From Saturnia japonica (taxonomy: Eukaryota; Arthropoda; Insecta; Lepidoptera; Saturniidae): a stretch of DNA of 64,000 nt. The notes below the pieces were generated by a model. The model was not told the origin of the DNA and did not search any database. It worked only from the letters and a program-made list of their open reading frames with translations. The translations under genes and the position numbers were made by a program. Positions 22,504-33,689 of the stretch are shown piece after piece (positions within the stretch are counted from its first letter, which is position 1; each line of letters begins with the position of its first letter). Location: assembly GCA_033032175.1 (NCBI GenBank), contig CM065321.1, positions 4,796,501 through 4,860,500 on the forward strand, read 5' to 3'.

Positions 22504-24504
22504 AAAAAAACGATAGCAGACCAAATCGAAATTTTGTAGTTACAACTGCGAATAAAACTTGCCGTTTGTCATCAGCAAGGCAACTGACCCATCCACGCCG
22601 AAATATAACAAATTAGCAAGATTGCATACTGTTTTCTGTAATTTTGTGTTGTAGTCACTATTACGCACGTTTCGTAGTCTTGCCTAATGTCTCACTACGT
22701 ATCTATTTAGTGTTTGTGTTCGTAAAGTCAGCCAGTCGAAGGGAGATAGTCATCTGGATATTTTAAAAGTAGAATCAGGTCACACGACGCAATTCTGCAT
22801 TACAGTTCCAATCATTGTCCTTTCACCAACTTATTATGTAACTCATTTAGGTAGTACCTTAGCTTTTAGTAATGTTAATCCAACTATCCATCTATGTTTT
22901 TTCTGTATACAGTCATACTTACTAAGAACGTTATATTATGTAGAAAAGTGCGTGCGTACAAAGTACACAGGTCAGAAGTGAAACTTCATTGGCAAACTAA
23001 TTTTTAAATCTTGTTTAAAACTTTAGATTTCCGAGACTTAGAGGGAGGGAAAAAGGAAGATGTTAGGAATTTAATGAATTTAATTGTCATTAAAATATTA
23101 AGTATATTAAATTCTTAAATGACGAGTGGAAAATTAAAATGCCACATGTTATTTGTAATTATTAAAACTTCCTAACCTTCAAACGAATTAACATAAAAAA
23201 TTGTATATTAACAAAAAGATAACAGATATATTACTTAATATGAACAACTGCTTAGTATAGGACGATTTACAAATTTATTACAAAATGTTATTTATAAATT
23301 TAACTCGCTGTTTACACATTGTCTCCATGGCTACGTGCTTCATGCTATGTTCGCCTTCTCTCACTCTCTCAGTCGGTCTTAATCGCTCTCTCCCTCTTTC
23401 TTTCAATTCGTTTCACATTTTCGTGACGCGTTTCATCCTTAAAAATTTTGCCCTCATGCGCGCAAAGATGTTTCACTTCAAAAAGTTTAGATAAAGTAGG
23501 TAGGTACTGTTGAATTATGGTTTTTTTATTTGAATCTCATAACATCAGCATCAAGCTTGTGATTAAATAAAAAGTTATTTAAGTTTTAGGAAATTACGAT
23601 TTTTTATGCACTACGCGTTCAGAGGTGTGTTTCCTTGCCGTGGTGTTAGTATAATAAAAACCAATAATAACTGATTACCTACTATAACTATAATTTTTAA
23701 TTTGGTTGATATTTATCTATAACTAGCTGGCCTGGCAGACGTTGCTCTTCCCAATAGTCAATAATATAATTTGACCACCACTTATCTCATAAATCCCGTT
23801 TATTTCCTGATACATTTCCATGACTTTATTTAAACAAAAAAATAATTACGCATATTCATCCTTTGAATCGTGAGTTATGAGGTCTTGAATTCATACAAAA
23901 ATCCGATAGTAAAAAAGAACGTTCAGTTTTTCCCGTGTATTACAATTATAGCCAAATTGGTCCATCCCTTTTCAAGTGACTCGCTTACCAACGAACATTA
24001 TTTTATAATACATACTAAAACTTGAAATACTGTTAATTGTTCCTGATTATTTGGTAATGCTGTAAATTCCCGTACACAATAAAATAATCTACAAATCAAT
24101 TGTAGAATTGCGTGATGTGTGTAATGATTAGGTATGTATAAAATTTTTGCGATATATTTTTACACTACTAAGAATGTAACGTGCCCTCGGCTGTGCGGTT
24201 AGCTAGATGAAATCAAAGAAACGTCCAAGTAGAGATTGTATTAAAAAGACAATATGAATGTGTGTCGTTAATAAATGTTGATTTCATTAAGACTCTCATG
24301 TGAAATTTCAAGATCTGATGTGAAATATGTTATAAATAATAATATGTGTAGGTATGTGATAAGAAAACAACAAACGATTTTTTTAGAAATAATATTGCAT
24401 TTGAATAATTTTATCTCAAACTGTGGAACCATCTCGCGGTCAATGTGTTTCTCCTTCTCACGACGTCGGATCCTTTAATTGTAACCTGAAGAGATATTTA
24501 TGCA
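22504..24504. other. Gene-free sequence with old repeats
   Basis: No gene supported. 23285-23494 is an open frame inside a CT-rich dispersed repeat. 23610-23660 ('ctacgcgttcagaggtgtg') resembles 36255-36300. Confidence 0.35.
23722..24010 (+). repeat. Dispersed repeat G
   Basis: Opens with 'agctggcctggcagacgttg' and carries a diverged body ending around 'cttaccaacgaacattat', also seen at 54775-54795. Related to copies at 3797, 44055 and 44358. Confidence 0.45.
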
Positions 24505-24612
24505 AGCTGGCATGACTTCGATGACCGCTGGTAGATTTAGACCTCTCAGTTATCGCCGTTGTGTTTGCATTGTGCTGTGTTTACCGTCTACTTTAAACTT
24601 TTTCGATGTTTT
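24505..24612 (+). repeat. Dispersed repeat C fragment
   Basis: Degenerate right half of repeat C: 'gacttcgatgaccgctgg', 'ctctcagttatcgccgttg' and 'gtgctgtgtttaccgtc'. Compare 25990-26090. Confidence 0.35.
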
Positions 24613-25258
24613 ATTTTTGCTGACTACAAGAAGAACATAATTATAAGTAACAATATTAAAATTTTGAAGCTTTATGGATCTTTGCTATTACAAACTATAC
24701 AATAAGTATTATTACAAATATAAAATAGGTACCTACATGTCAGTATCATTTGCGTCAGTTGTTGTTCTAATATAAAAACATGGTACCTAAATTAGAAAAA
24801 ATGTCTGTTCTAATACATATATAAATGAAAGTCTACTGGTCAAAGGATGTCGCTAATATATGACAAATAGAATTATTGAGTTGGAAAAGCATAAATAATC
24901 ATGTTGATATTAAGTACTAGAATCATATGCACTCCACTTATATTATAGCTATAAAACTGACAAATGAATTATTATTATTAAAACACCAACATATTATTGT
25001 TCAGATGGAAACTTGGTATAGTATATATTAATGTAGCCTAAGCTGATTATAATATATGTATTGATTTTACGTTAAGCTGTGTTATATGTATGAAATAAGA
25101 TTTGATATCAAATATACAATTGAGAACAATTTCTGATGTATTCTTTATCTTTGTTATAAGTTATAACCTAGTTTTTTATTTTGGGCCCAGGACCCAGGAG
25201 CATCTTCGTTGTTGTCGAGCTATTTTACTGTGCTACGTATACCGATTCAAGTAGATTA

Positions 25259-25400
25259 ACTGGATAGGACAGGATAGCTGTGTTCAAATGCTTTGCGACC
25301 AGTTACACCCGGTGTAACACCCGCCATATTGGCACACTTAGGTATATCGCGTTCCGGGATCAGCCGGTGTATATCCAGTAATCTGCAGTCTAACTATTGA
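25259..25400 (+). repeat. Dispersed repeat C, left unit
   Basis: Contains 'gcgaccagttacacccggtg', 'acacttaggtatatcgcgtt' and 'gggatcagccggtgtatatc'. The same blocks lie at 58262-58360 and 62120-62220. Confidence 0.55.
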
Positions 25401-25879
25401 AAAATTATTTTAAACACTCTATATGATCAAAATAACACATATGAAGAAAAATAATTCCATTATTACACCCTAAAATGTGATTTAAAAATATTGTTTTATT
25501 TGGATAAAAAATACGCCACAAAAACGAGGCATATTGGTCCCGTGACGTCGTCATTCATTTTATATGTCGAAGCCGTTAAAGGAGGTAATCAAGTACCTAA
25601 CAATTCAACCAATTAATGTGACGACTCGCCCAAGAGAACGAAAAATAAAGAAAGAAAAAGAGAAGTTTTCTTAATGGTGACGTCACATTTTCTAATTATC
25701 TTTCAAATCACGTAACTAGCAGACAAAAAATATTAATTTTCAAAATTGAAAATTTAATAAATAAAACATGACTTTTCTAGATTTGTATTGTTTAGGCTTT
25801 TTATTTATAGACCACCAATATTACTTAAAAAGTTACTTTAAATTTTAAACATACCAGAGAACATACAGTGAACCGCGGA

Positions 25880-26120
25880 TTAAGTGTGGTGTACCTGACT
25901 GGGTCGCAACCGCCATGAATATGGTGTAAACCCGTCACGGACTCTTTTAGTTTGTCACCTTTCGGAATCAGCTAGTGGGTATGCAGCTGCCGAGAGGCGG
26001 CATTTTAGCGACGAATGACGATAGATTACGGATCTCTCCATATTCGCAGTTGTTTCTGGATTTTTCTTTGCTTACCATCAGATACTTACAGTGCCTTAAC
26101 CTTGCCTCATTACTATAAAA
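25880..26120 (+). repeat. Dispersed repeat C, right unit
   Basis: Contains 'gggtcgcaaccgccatg', 'gtcacggactcttttag', 'ggaatcagctagtgggtatg' and 'cgaatgacgatagattacgg', ending near 'gcttaccatcagatac'. The most complete right unit in the window. Confidence 0.55.
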
Positions 26121-26309
26121 AAAGCTCTTTATAAGTTTGATCTAACGTTGAGAAAGTGGAAACAAACGAGCGGTTATTTTTGCACTGTTTATTTCCTAAA
26201 ACAATGTATCATGGAACAGTTTTTTAGGCTTTGGCACAACAATTGAAACGATATAAGAAACTGGCTACTATCATTTGATAACTGGAAGGTTACAAATTGT
26301 TTTTTTTTA

Positions 26310-26527
26310 CCGACTTTAACAAAAGATGGGAGGTAGCCCAAATCGAATTAATCTTTTTTTATGGATGTTCAGCCATAAATTCTTTGTTTATGAACCGATT
26401 TAAATAATTCTGTTTTTGTTAGATACAGGAACGGCCAACTGTAATTTCATTGTCATTGGACGTTGAACTTCGAAGATACACAAGGGAATTCTTCAAAATC
26501 ATTAAAGCTGGTTTTCTTTTTTGTTAA
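26310..26527 (-). repeat. Dispersed repeat A, inverted
   Basis: The reverse complement of the repeat at 12773-13014: 'taccgactttaacaaaagat', 'tggatgttcagccataaatt', 'ctttgtttatgaaccgattt' and 'ttcaaaatcattaaagctgg'. Confidence 0.6.
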
Positions 26528-26609
26528 AAATTGTCTTGTTCATATCTGTTAATTCTCATTAATACTTACGAGTTACGTTGATCACATAATATAAGATCAA
26601 TAGATTATA

Positions 26610-27916
26610 CAAGGTGTCCAGAAAGGGTATCGGGTATTTGTTTTCGCGCCATATTCGAAACGGGGCGTCTAAAGGGTGCGGGTAGGGGTTCGTGGCGTCC
26701 GCCATTTTGTGGAGTTTTAGTCACGATGGAACAGTACCTACTCGGGGACGCATCGCGCATTTTGCGTACGAGCGTATTATCGTAATGGTGATTCAATAGT
26801 GACTGCTCAACGTCTCTATCGTGCGGAATATCGTACACGCCACGCGCCAAGTGACGATAGCATTAGGAAATGAATTAGGATGTTCGAGAATACAGGTGCG
26901 ACAGTTAAAATTCAAAACTCTGGTCGTCCTCGTTCAGTTCGCGATGAAGAAACAATTGAAGAAGTTGAGGCGTCGGTTCGTCAAAATCCGTCTTTATCCA
27001 TCTGAAAGCGAAGCCAAGCGTTGAACATCAAAAAATCGTCTTTACATTCGATTTTAAAGAAAGACTTACATCTAAAAGCCTATAAAATTCAATTGGTTCA
27101 AGAATTGAAGGATACGGGCTATGCTAATCGACTGAATTTTGCGAACGAAATGCTGCAGCGATTTAACAACTTTAACAACATACTGTTCAGTGACGAAGCA
27201 AATTTTCAACTGAATGGTCATGTTAATAAGCAGAATTGTCGGTACTGGGCAGTGGAGAATCCGAGACGAAAGCATGAACGACCCCTGCATAGCCCAAAGG
27301 TCGTTGTTTGGGCCGCTATGTCTGCTAAAGGCATAATTGGTCCTTATTTTCATGAAGATCAACGAGGCCGAGCAATTAATGTGAATAGTGACCGTTATTG
27401 CGATATGTTGCGAAATTTTTTGGTCCCAGAGTTGCAGGAGTTTGCAGGTTTCAACTCAAGAACGTGGTTCCAGCAAGATGGGGCCACTTGCCATACCTCA
27501 AATGACTCAATGGAAGTTGTTAACGAATTATTCCCTAATAAAGTCATTTCGCGAAGGGGTAACATCAACTGGCCTCCCAGAAGCCCCGACCTTAGCCCGC
27601 TTGACTATTTTGCATGGGGATACCTTAAAAGTAAGGTTTATCAAAACAGTCCGACGAATCTAACCCAGTTAAAGCAAAACATCAGGTCAGAAATGGCAGC
27701 AATATCGATAGCTATGTGTCAACGTGTTATCGCCAATCTTCGTTTCCGTTTAGAAGAGTGCCAGCAACGTAACGGTCATCATTTGGATAACATCATATTT
27801 TCCAAATAATTCTCCAATTCATATGCTAATAATAAACAATAAACTTTTTTATTGCATACAAATAATTTTTGTTTCATTGAACTTACAAATACCCGATACC
27901 CTTTCTGGACACCTTG
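26610..27916 (+). mobile_element. DD41D mariner-like transposon, copy 1
   Basis: A 1307-bp element flanked by TA dinucleotides, with perfect 31-bp terminal inverted repeats (26610-26640 and 27886-27916) starting CAAGGTGTCCAGAAAGGGTA. It encodes one transposase-like protein on the + strand, broken in its N-terminal part. A second, nearly identical copy lies at 50422-51725, which fixes the boundaries. A TA duplication and a single DDD transposase place it in the Tc1/mariner superfamily. Confidence 0.9.
26726..27809 (+). pseudogene. DD41D transposase pseudogene, copy 1
   Basis: Compared with copy 2, this copy has a 4-bp insertion near 26738 and in-frame TGA codons at 26871-26873 (replacing Trp) and 27003-27005 (replacing Arg). 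The C-terminal 262 codons from 27021 to 27809 are open. That part contains the DDE-type catalytic residues: the Asp in LFSDEANF, the Asp in [10 protein letters not shown], and the Asp in [10 protein letters not shown] count 41 residues between the second and third Asp, the spacing of the DD41D (rosa/Visitor) group of mariner-like elements. The N-terminal part is a helix-turn-helix DNA-binding region (compare copy 2). The encoded enzyme would cut and paste the element at TA sites; this copy cannot make it intact. Confidence 0.88.
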
Positions 27917-30675
27917 TATATTATTTCTAAAAACTTACATCCCTAGTCCACATCAAGAATACAGTATTAGGTAGATATTTGTCGGTGTGATTATTGAATG
28001 TTTACTAGTGACCTTACTATTCGTAGTGTCTTTACTATTGACTGGGTGTGATAGTAACAGTTTTGTTCTGTAAACACATGCATTATATAAGTAGGCAACG
28101 GCAGGCTTGGTTTTGATAACCGTCAAAACCGGCGAACTGTTAAATTCTTCCAAGAAAGAAGGTAAAAACTGGTTTCAGTTATCGGACGATTGATAGCCAG
28201 GACAGTATACTTCTAACAACAGTGGAAAAAAAGAAACAGTAATGGAATCACAATATTAAAAAATTATGAAGTATCTCAATATGTACCTATTATTTAAAGA
28301 ACTAAAAATAATAATTTAGACAATTTTGCAAAATATTTCCGAAGGTACTGCCCGAGTAGCTTCGGGTTTTTGAAAAAAGGCGTTCAGCCAGCATCGATGT
28401 GTTGGTGATTGATAGGTACATGTCTCATAGATATTTAGATGCCTCATGGTGCATTTGGTATAGGTTGGGTTAAAGAGTCTTGCATGATAAATTTTTTACT
28501 GTAATTGAAGTTAATAGTTAATTTTAAAATGTGACATATTTAGTATTTCCCGATATCGATAATATAGTAAGTATCATCGTTTTATCATGAATGACTCATT
28601 CAAACATCATGAGGAAAAGGATTATTAAGCTCCTAAATTAAAAAAATATTCTAAACGTTACGTGGGAAGTAGAAATAAAACGAACAATTGTTGCGAAAGC
28701 ACCAGTCAATAATTTTATTCACTATTCTTCTTAGTTTACAAATCTGATTTCGATGACGTGGATGTAAGAATCTACATTAGTGATGTTGCCGTTATGGATT
28801 TCCTAAAGTTAAGACATGGCTTGACGTGGTTATTCCTTCCAATGCAAAATCAAAAATGTAAATTTCATTGATAAAGTTTCTAGGTTTTAGTTGTAAAGGT
28901 AAGTAAATAATTGGCGTACTAAAAAATTCATTCAGCAATTTCAATTTATATAATCAAAAGCATTTAACCACAATCCAACAAACCCTATTCTATTATTCAG
29001 TGGTGGTATACCTCCCAATTTCGTTATTAAATTCGAATTGTTCTTAACTTCTTCCCGAGCGAAGGTGCTGAATGTTAATTTATTCAAATTTATAGTTTTA
29101 AATAGTACAAAATAAAAAAGTATTATTGAATATTTAACGATTAAATCAAGCTATATCTTAAATTTAAGACAATCACATTAAGTAGTTTAATACTTGGTAA
29201 TTTACTATGCCACTTTCAACTTTAATGAACATTTATCATAGAAAAACATCAGCTTTTCACTGAAACAGACATTTAATTTTACGATACAATACAATTACAC
29301 GCAGTATTTTATAAGTTTTTACAAAATTGACACAGTCTGCCGTTGTAAATAATTTACAAAATACTCCGAACATTTGCAGATAATATAATCTCCTACTTAC
29401 ATTTATCTATTAAAATTTCTTATAATAACACTTAGAAAGCTTCGTAGATGACTCAAGCAAAGACTATTTACAGCTTATTAGTATGGAATGTTGAATGAAG
29501 TATTGGAGTATTTGATTAAAATATATCTTAAGTGTAATTGGATAATGATATTTAATTATAGTAATTTGATAATCTTTAAACAATGTAATTCATTTAAATT
29601 ATCCAACAAACTCCATAGCAAATTTTTTTTAGGAAACAATAACCTTTGTATTTAAATATGTATCTCCTTAAAACTTCGTGATCTTGATTGTAAGTTACGA
29701 TATGAAGAATAAAGCCCAAATAACGAGCCAATTATTGACTATTAATGTGATAATCGTTTTTACGCGAACTGAACATTGATTGAAGCTGTAATTAGGTTCT
29801 CTTTATTACAGTCGTAAAAAATTAAGTATTAAAATTTACCAAATGTAGGCGTGTAATTTGTGTAGTTATTTTTCTATTATTTCTTCGCGAAGTGGTCGAT
29901 TCCATACACATAGTACTAAAATATACAAAAAGTTGTTTGTTGTTGTTACACTGAGTTGTTTGAATACTAAATGAAAACAACACAATACATAAATCATAAG
30001 TTTACAGCATTATTTGAGATCATTAGTTTATGTTAGATCAATAAAGATAATAATACCATCTATGGTGGTAGGTACGTATGCCACTAGATTGAAGTGACTA
30101 AAGCTCAAAGCTAGAACATGAGCCTCACATTAAATCTTACTGTAACAACTAATGTTAGTATAAAATAGATTTATTTCTCTATCCTACATACTATACAGTT
30201 GTTTGAGTATTTATAACAAATTCAATAATGTCCACGGTGTGACCAAATAATACGAATTCCTCGTAACTTCGTAATTTAATGATCATTCCTTATCGTGGAA
30301 AAAATTGAACACAACTACACTACAAATAAGTGAAATTATCTTAAAAAACATTTAATATTTAGATTGTTTTTTTTTTTTATTTAACTATATACTTAAATTT
30401 CTTTCTCTTGAGTGTTCAACAAATCAATCGTATAACGTATTATTTCCTTACACTTAGTTCTTATACAAATTCGCAGTTGCCGAGAGTTAAACACTCAGCA
30501 TGTTTTTCTTAATCCAATAGTTTTTTTTTGCTACGTTTAAACTTACTATAAATTTGTGAATATTTAAACTTACACAATTAAAATATACAGTTATGAATGC
30601 AATCTAGGCTTGGATAGCATAACATCGAGTGATTAAATTGCGTTGTTTTAAATTATTTAATTACCAAAATCTTAA
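27917..30675. other. Gene-free sequence
   Basis: About 2.8 kb of AT-rich DNA with no supported gene or boundary-defined element. Open frames such as 27953-28153 (-) have no recognisable content. Confidence 0.35.
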
Positions 30676-30973
30676 AGCGCGTCACAGACGGTGAAGATGC
30701 TATAATGTTTTATGTTAAAATGAAATTTCGCTCACCATACATTCCAGTGGACTATCTAAAAGTGCGAAGATAATGCCTATATGTTTACACTTTACAGTAT
30801 CCTAAGATATCGAACAATATGGTTATTTTATCGTAAGAAATGAATGCTTGTAATGAAAATGTTTCTCTTGACGCTTTATAATATATGTATTTGAAACTTT
30901 TTGGACGAGAGATCTTCATATAGATTAAAAATGATTTCATATATTAATATATCTTCACCGTCTGTGATGTGCT
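30676..30973. mobile_element. MITE with TAA target duplication
   Basis: A 298-bp element. Left end 'agcgcgtcacagacggtgaa' then 'gat'; the right end reverse-complemented is 'agcacatcacagacggtgaa' then 'gat' (23 bp, mismatches only in one 3-bp block). TAA occurs directly outside both ends (30673-30675 and 30974-30976). A 3-bp TAA/TTA duplication suggests a PIF/Harbinger-type MITE. Non-coding. Confidence 0.7.
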
Positions 30974-31004
30974 TAACGCTTACTAACAGACAATCAATTT
31001 AAGT

Positions 31005-31340
31005 TGAAGCACGTATCCAGGTTCAGTCAGGGGTACAGAGTCCTAGAAGAGTGTAGGTCAGTGTTCACAACCTGACGCATGTCGTTGTCGTACCAGCAAC
31101 GCAGAATTATCGTGTTTAGGATATTTATCGTTAATTTTTTAGCTCCTTTATTTTTGTGAATTCTTAGAATTTCCAAATTATCATGCGATAATAGTGTGCT
31201 GTGTTACATCGTACGAAGACATGAATTAGTCGTTCATGTGCAATATTTATCATACGGTGTGTTAGTAGCTTGAAGAATATCAATGTTCAAAATATTAATT
31301 GTTTTCCTACCTGCCCCTGAACAAAATCCTGGCTACATCC
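31005..31340. mobile_element. Possible MITE with gapped inverted ends
   Basis: Left 'gtatccaggttcagtcaggg' and right, reverse-complemented, 'gtagccaggattttgttcag' then 'ggg' pair with gaps about 330 bp apart. Boundaries and target duplication are not clear. Confidence 0.35.
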
Positions 31341-33164
31341 TTGAACAGTAGTCTGATATTATTATTGGATTTATCACACAATAAACTCATAGAAAGTTTT
31401 CTAATAATTTATCATCAATTATAATCCATAAAATTTAAATAAACGTAGAATATAACAGTACACTGACCCATAAGCAGATGTAATATCGAAATAAAGAAAT
31501 TACTAATAAAATTTTATCATTTTAAATAGAATATACCTGCTCATTTACTTTCTAATTATTTTTATAGACGTTACATTAATATTTTGTTTACTAACATTCA
31601 TTTATTATACTAATCTGTTTCACATATAAATATTATTAGGGAATTTTCCCAATTAAATAATCCGGACCTACCACTAGACTCGTATAGTAAATATGAAACG
31701 AGTCGTTCTAAACGATTTAACTATAGAGAGATAAATGTTTGTTGTATACTTGGATTTAAATTTACTATATATGATTTCATTCATTGTCTATAAGATCTGG
31801 TTATTACCTATTGGATCGCCACCTTTTATTTGAGCAAATAAAGTACCTACATTGTATTAAAATAAAGTACATAATACGATATCAGTGGAAATAGGAGAGC
31901 AAGTAGTTCTGGTATTCAATTACAATCAACTGTTTTGGTCTTTACTGATTTAGATAGAGTTAATCAATCAATAAAAAAAGCAATCTATATGAAATGAAGT
32001 ATTTTTACGCTCCTACTTTATTATTTATATAGAGTATAATATCGCGCAATAACGTACAATATTTTATTTTGAAGTACGGGTGGCAACCCTACTGGTAGAA
32101 TAGAATTCATAGTAAGTTGTAAGTTGACACAAGCGTCGCTTGCTCGAAAGGTAATTGGAGTTTTGGAGACATTTTTTAGGGAACATTTAATGGGTAATGC
32201 ATATAAATTGCTGTGCGTTATGAATAAATCTTCTCTTTTGATTATTGTTAGTTTTATTTCATTTATGTAGCGTATGAAAAACCACCTTCTTATTAGATAA
32301 CGTCCGTCATTACAAATATATTAAAAAATAAGAATTATTAATAAAAAAAAAAAAATTGTAATTGTCTATCTACATTAAATGTCTCTTTTTTATATTCAAT
32401 TTAATTACAAATTAATTCTAATTCATTACAATTCGTTCCCGCGTCTGGACATTGGCTTAGCCACCTTACTTTTACTTACCAGCGATCCGTGCAGTTTATA
32501 ATCAGTGTAAAATGAAATCTTGATGGATCTTTATGAATCTTTATTATAAAAATGTATATATGAAAAAAAATTAGAGCATGTTTACACTAAAATTTGCTTG
32601 TGTAGCGTTTAAACAATATGTAATAAAAAAATTGTATATATTACATCCAAACCATAAGCTGAGTTTTTAAGCGATAGGAATGTTTGAAGTGGCCATTTTC
32701 ACTAGCATAATGGCCGTAATAAACCTTAAAACCTTATGAAATTAAATTAATTATATTTTTATGTAGTCCTAGATTCATATTTAGATAAAAAATCAATTCC
32801 AAATTTATTTATTTCATGACATTAAAGTGGACATAGTTGCTTTTAAGCGAACCCTCAGAACATTTTATATAGGGTTGCCACAAGTAGAAACATAAGAAAT
32901 AAACATAAAAAACCAAATATTTGAACAGTTTTTAAATAATAATATTCGACTTTATCATAGATTCTTTTAATTTTTTAACAACAATTAATGGTTTTGTTTG
33001 TGATAAGTTTTTTATTTTATCAATTTATAATTTTTAATTATTGTGTGTTCGACTTCGTCTTTTTTCCAACTTTGCAACCAATCTTCGCTATTGAATATTA
33101 TCTGTGTGTGTACTGTTATCATCAAGTGGATAAATATTTATTTTTACAAAGTACAATATGACAA
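31341..33164. other. Gene-free sequence downstream of Syt4
   Basis: AT-rich, no gene or element supported. If the Syt4 3' UTR is long it may extend into this stretch. Confidence 0.35.
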
Positions 33165-33170
33165 TTTATT
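33165..33170 (-). terminator. Candidate polyadenylation signal of Syt4
   Basis: First AATAAA on the - strand after the Syt4 stop codon, about 400 bases downstream. A second AATAAA lies at 33137-33142. No transcript evidence. Confidence 0.35.
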
Positions 33171-33572
33171 TTACCATACGGATTTTCGATTAAATTTCAA
33201 TTACCTCTCTTTATACTCAGAATTATACCCATTTAAAAATACTGATAAAACAAGTGATAAGTTCTCAACTGTCCGAAATTCAATTGTAGTTGACTAAACA
33301 AAAAGAGAACTTATTTATCGAAACATTCCACATTATTTGTCTATTTCATTATATTCGATTTTGGAATATACTCATAACACCACTATAAAAAAAGAAATAC
33401 AATTAAAATTTTCCATTCAAGATTTTTAAATAAAAAGTTAGCAACCCTACTCTCAAGAGTAAGTTGGACGCTGATCGACATTATTTTAGTTTAACGCAAA
33501 CTGCGACGGGAATGTAAAGGACATGAGGGGTGCATGTGAGCCGGGGGAGGGGTGAGTGACTTATTTTTTTTT

Positions 33573-33689
33573 TCACTCCTTGAGCTTATGCCAGTCCGCG
33601 ATTTGCCTGCGAGGCGCGGCTTGCACCTCACGCCAATGATGGCGAGCGCTGCCTGTTCCATTTGCACCTAACTCCAACCGACCAATGAC
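33573..33689 (-). CDS. Syt4: Syt4 terminal exon
   Basis: Acceptor 'atgtttgcag' on the - strand, then [20 protein letters not shown] and [18 protein letters not shown], then TGA. 117 bp, phase 0. VIGR and WHKL are diagnostic of the end of a synaptotagmin C2B domain. It is not part of a long open frame and was found by extending the gene past the [10 protein letters not shown] exon. Confidence 0.93.
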   Translation of the reverse strand, partial: VIGRLELGANGTGSARHHWREVQAAPRRQIADWHKLKE

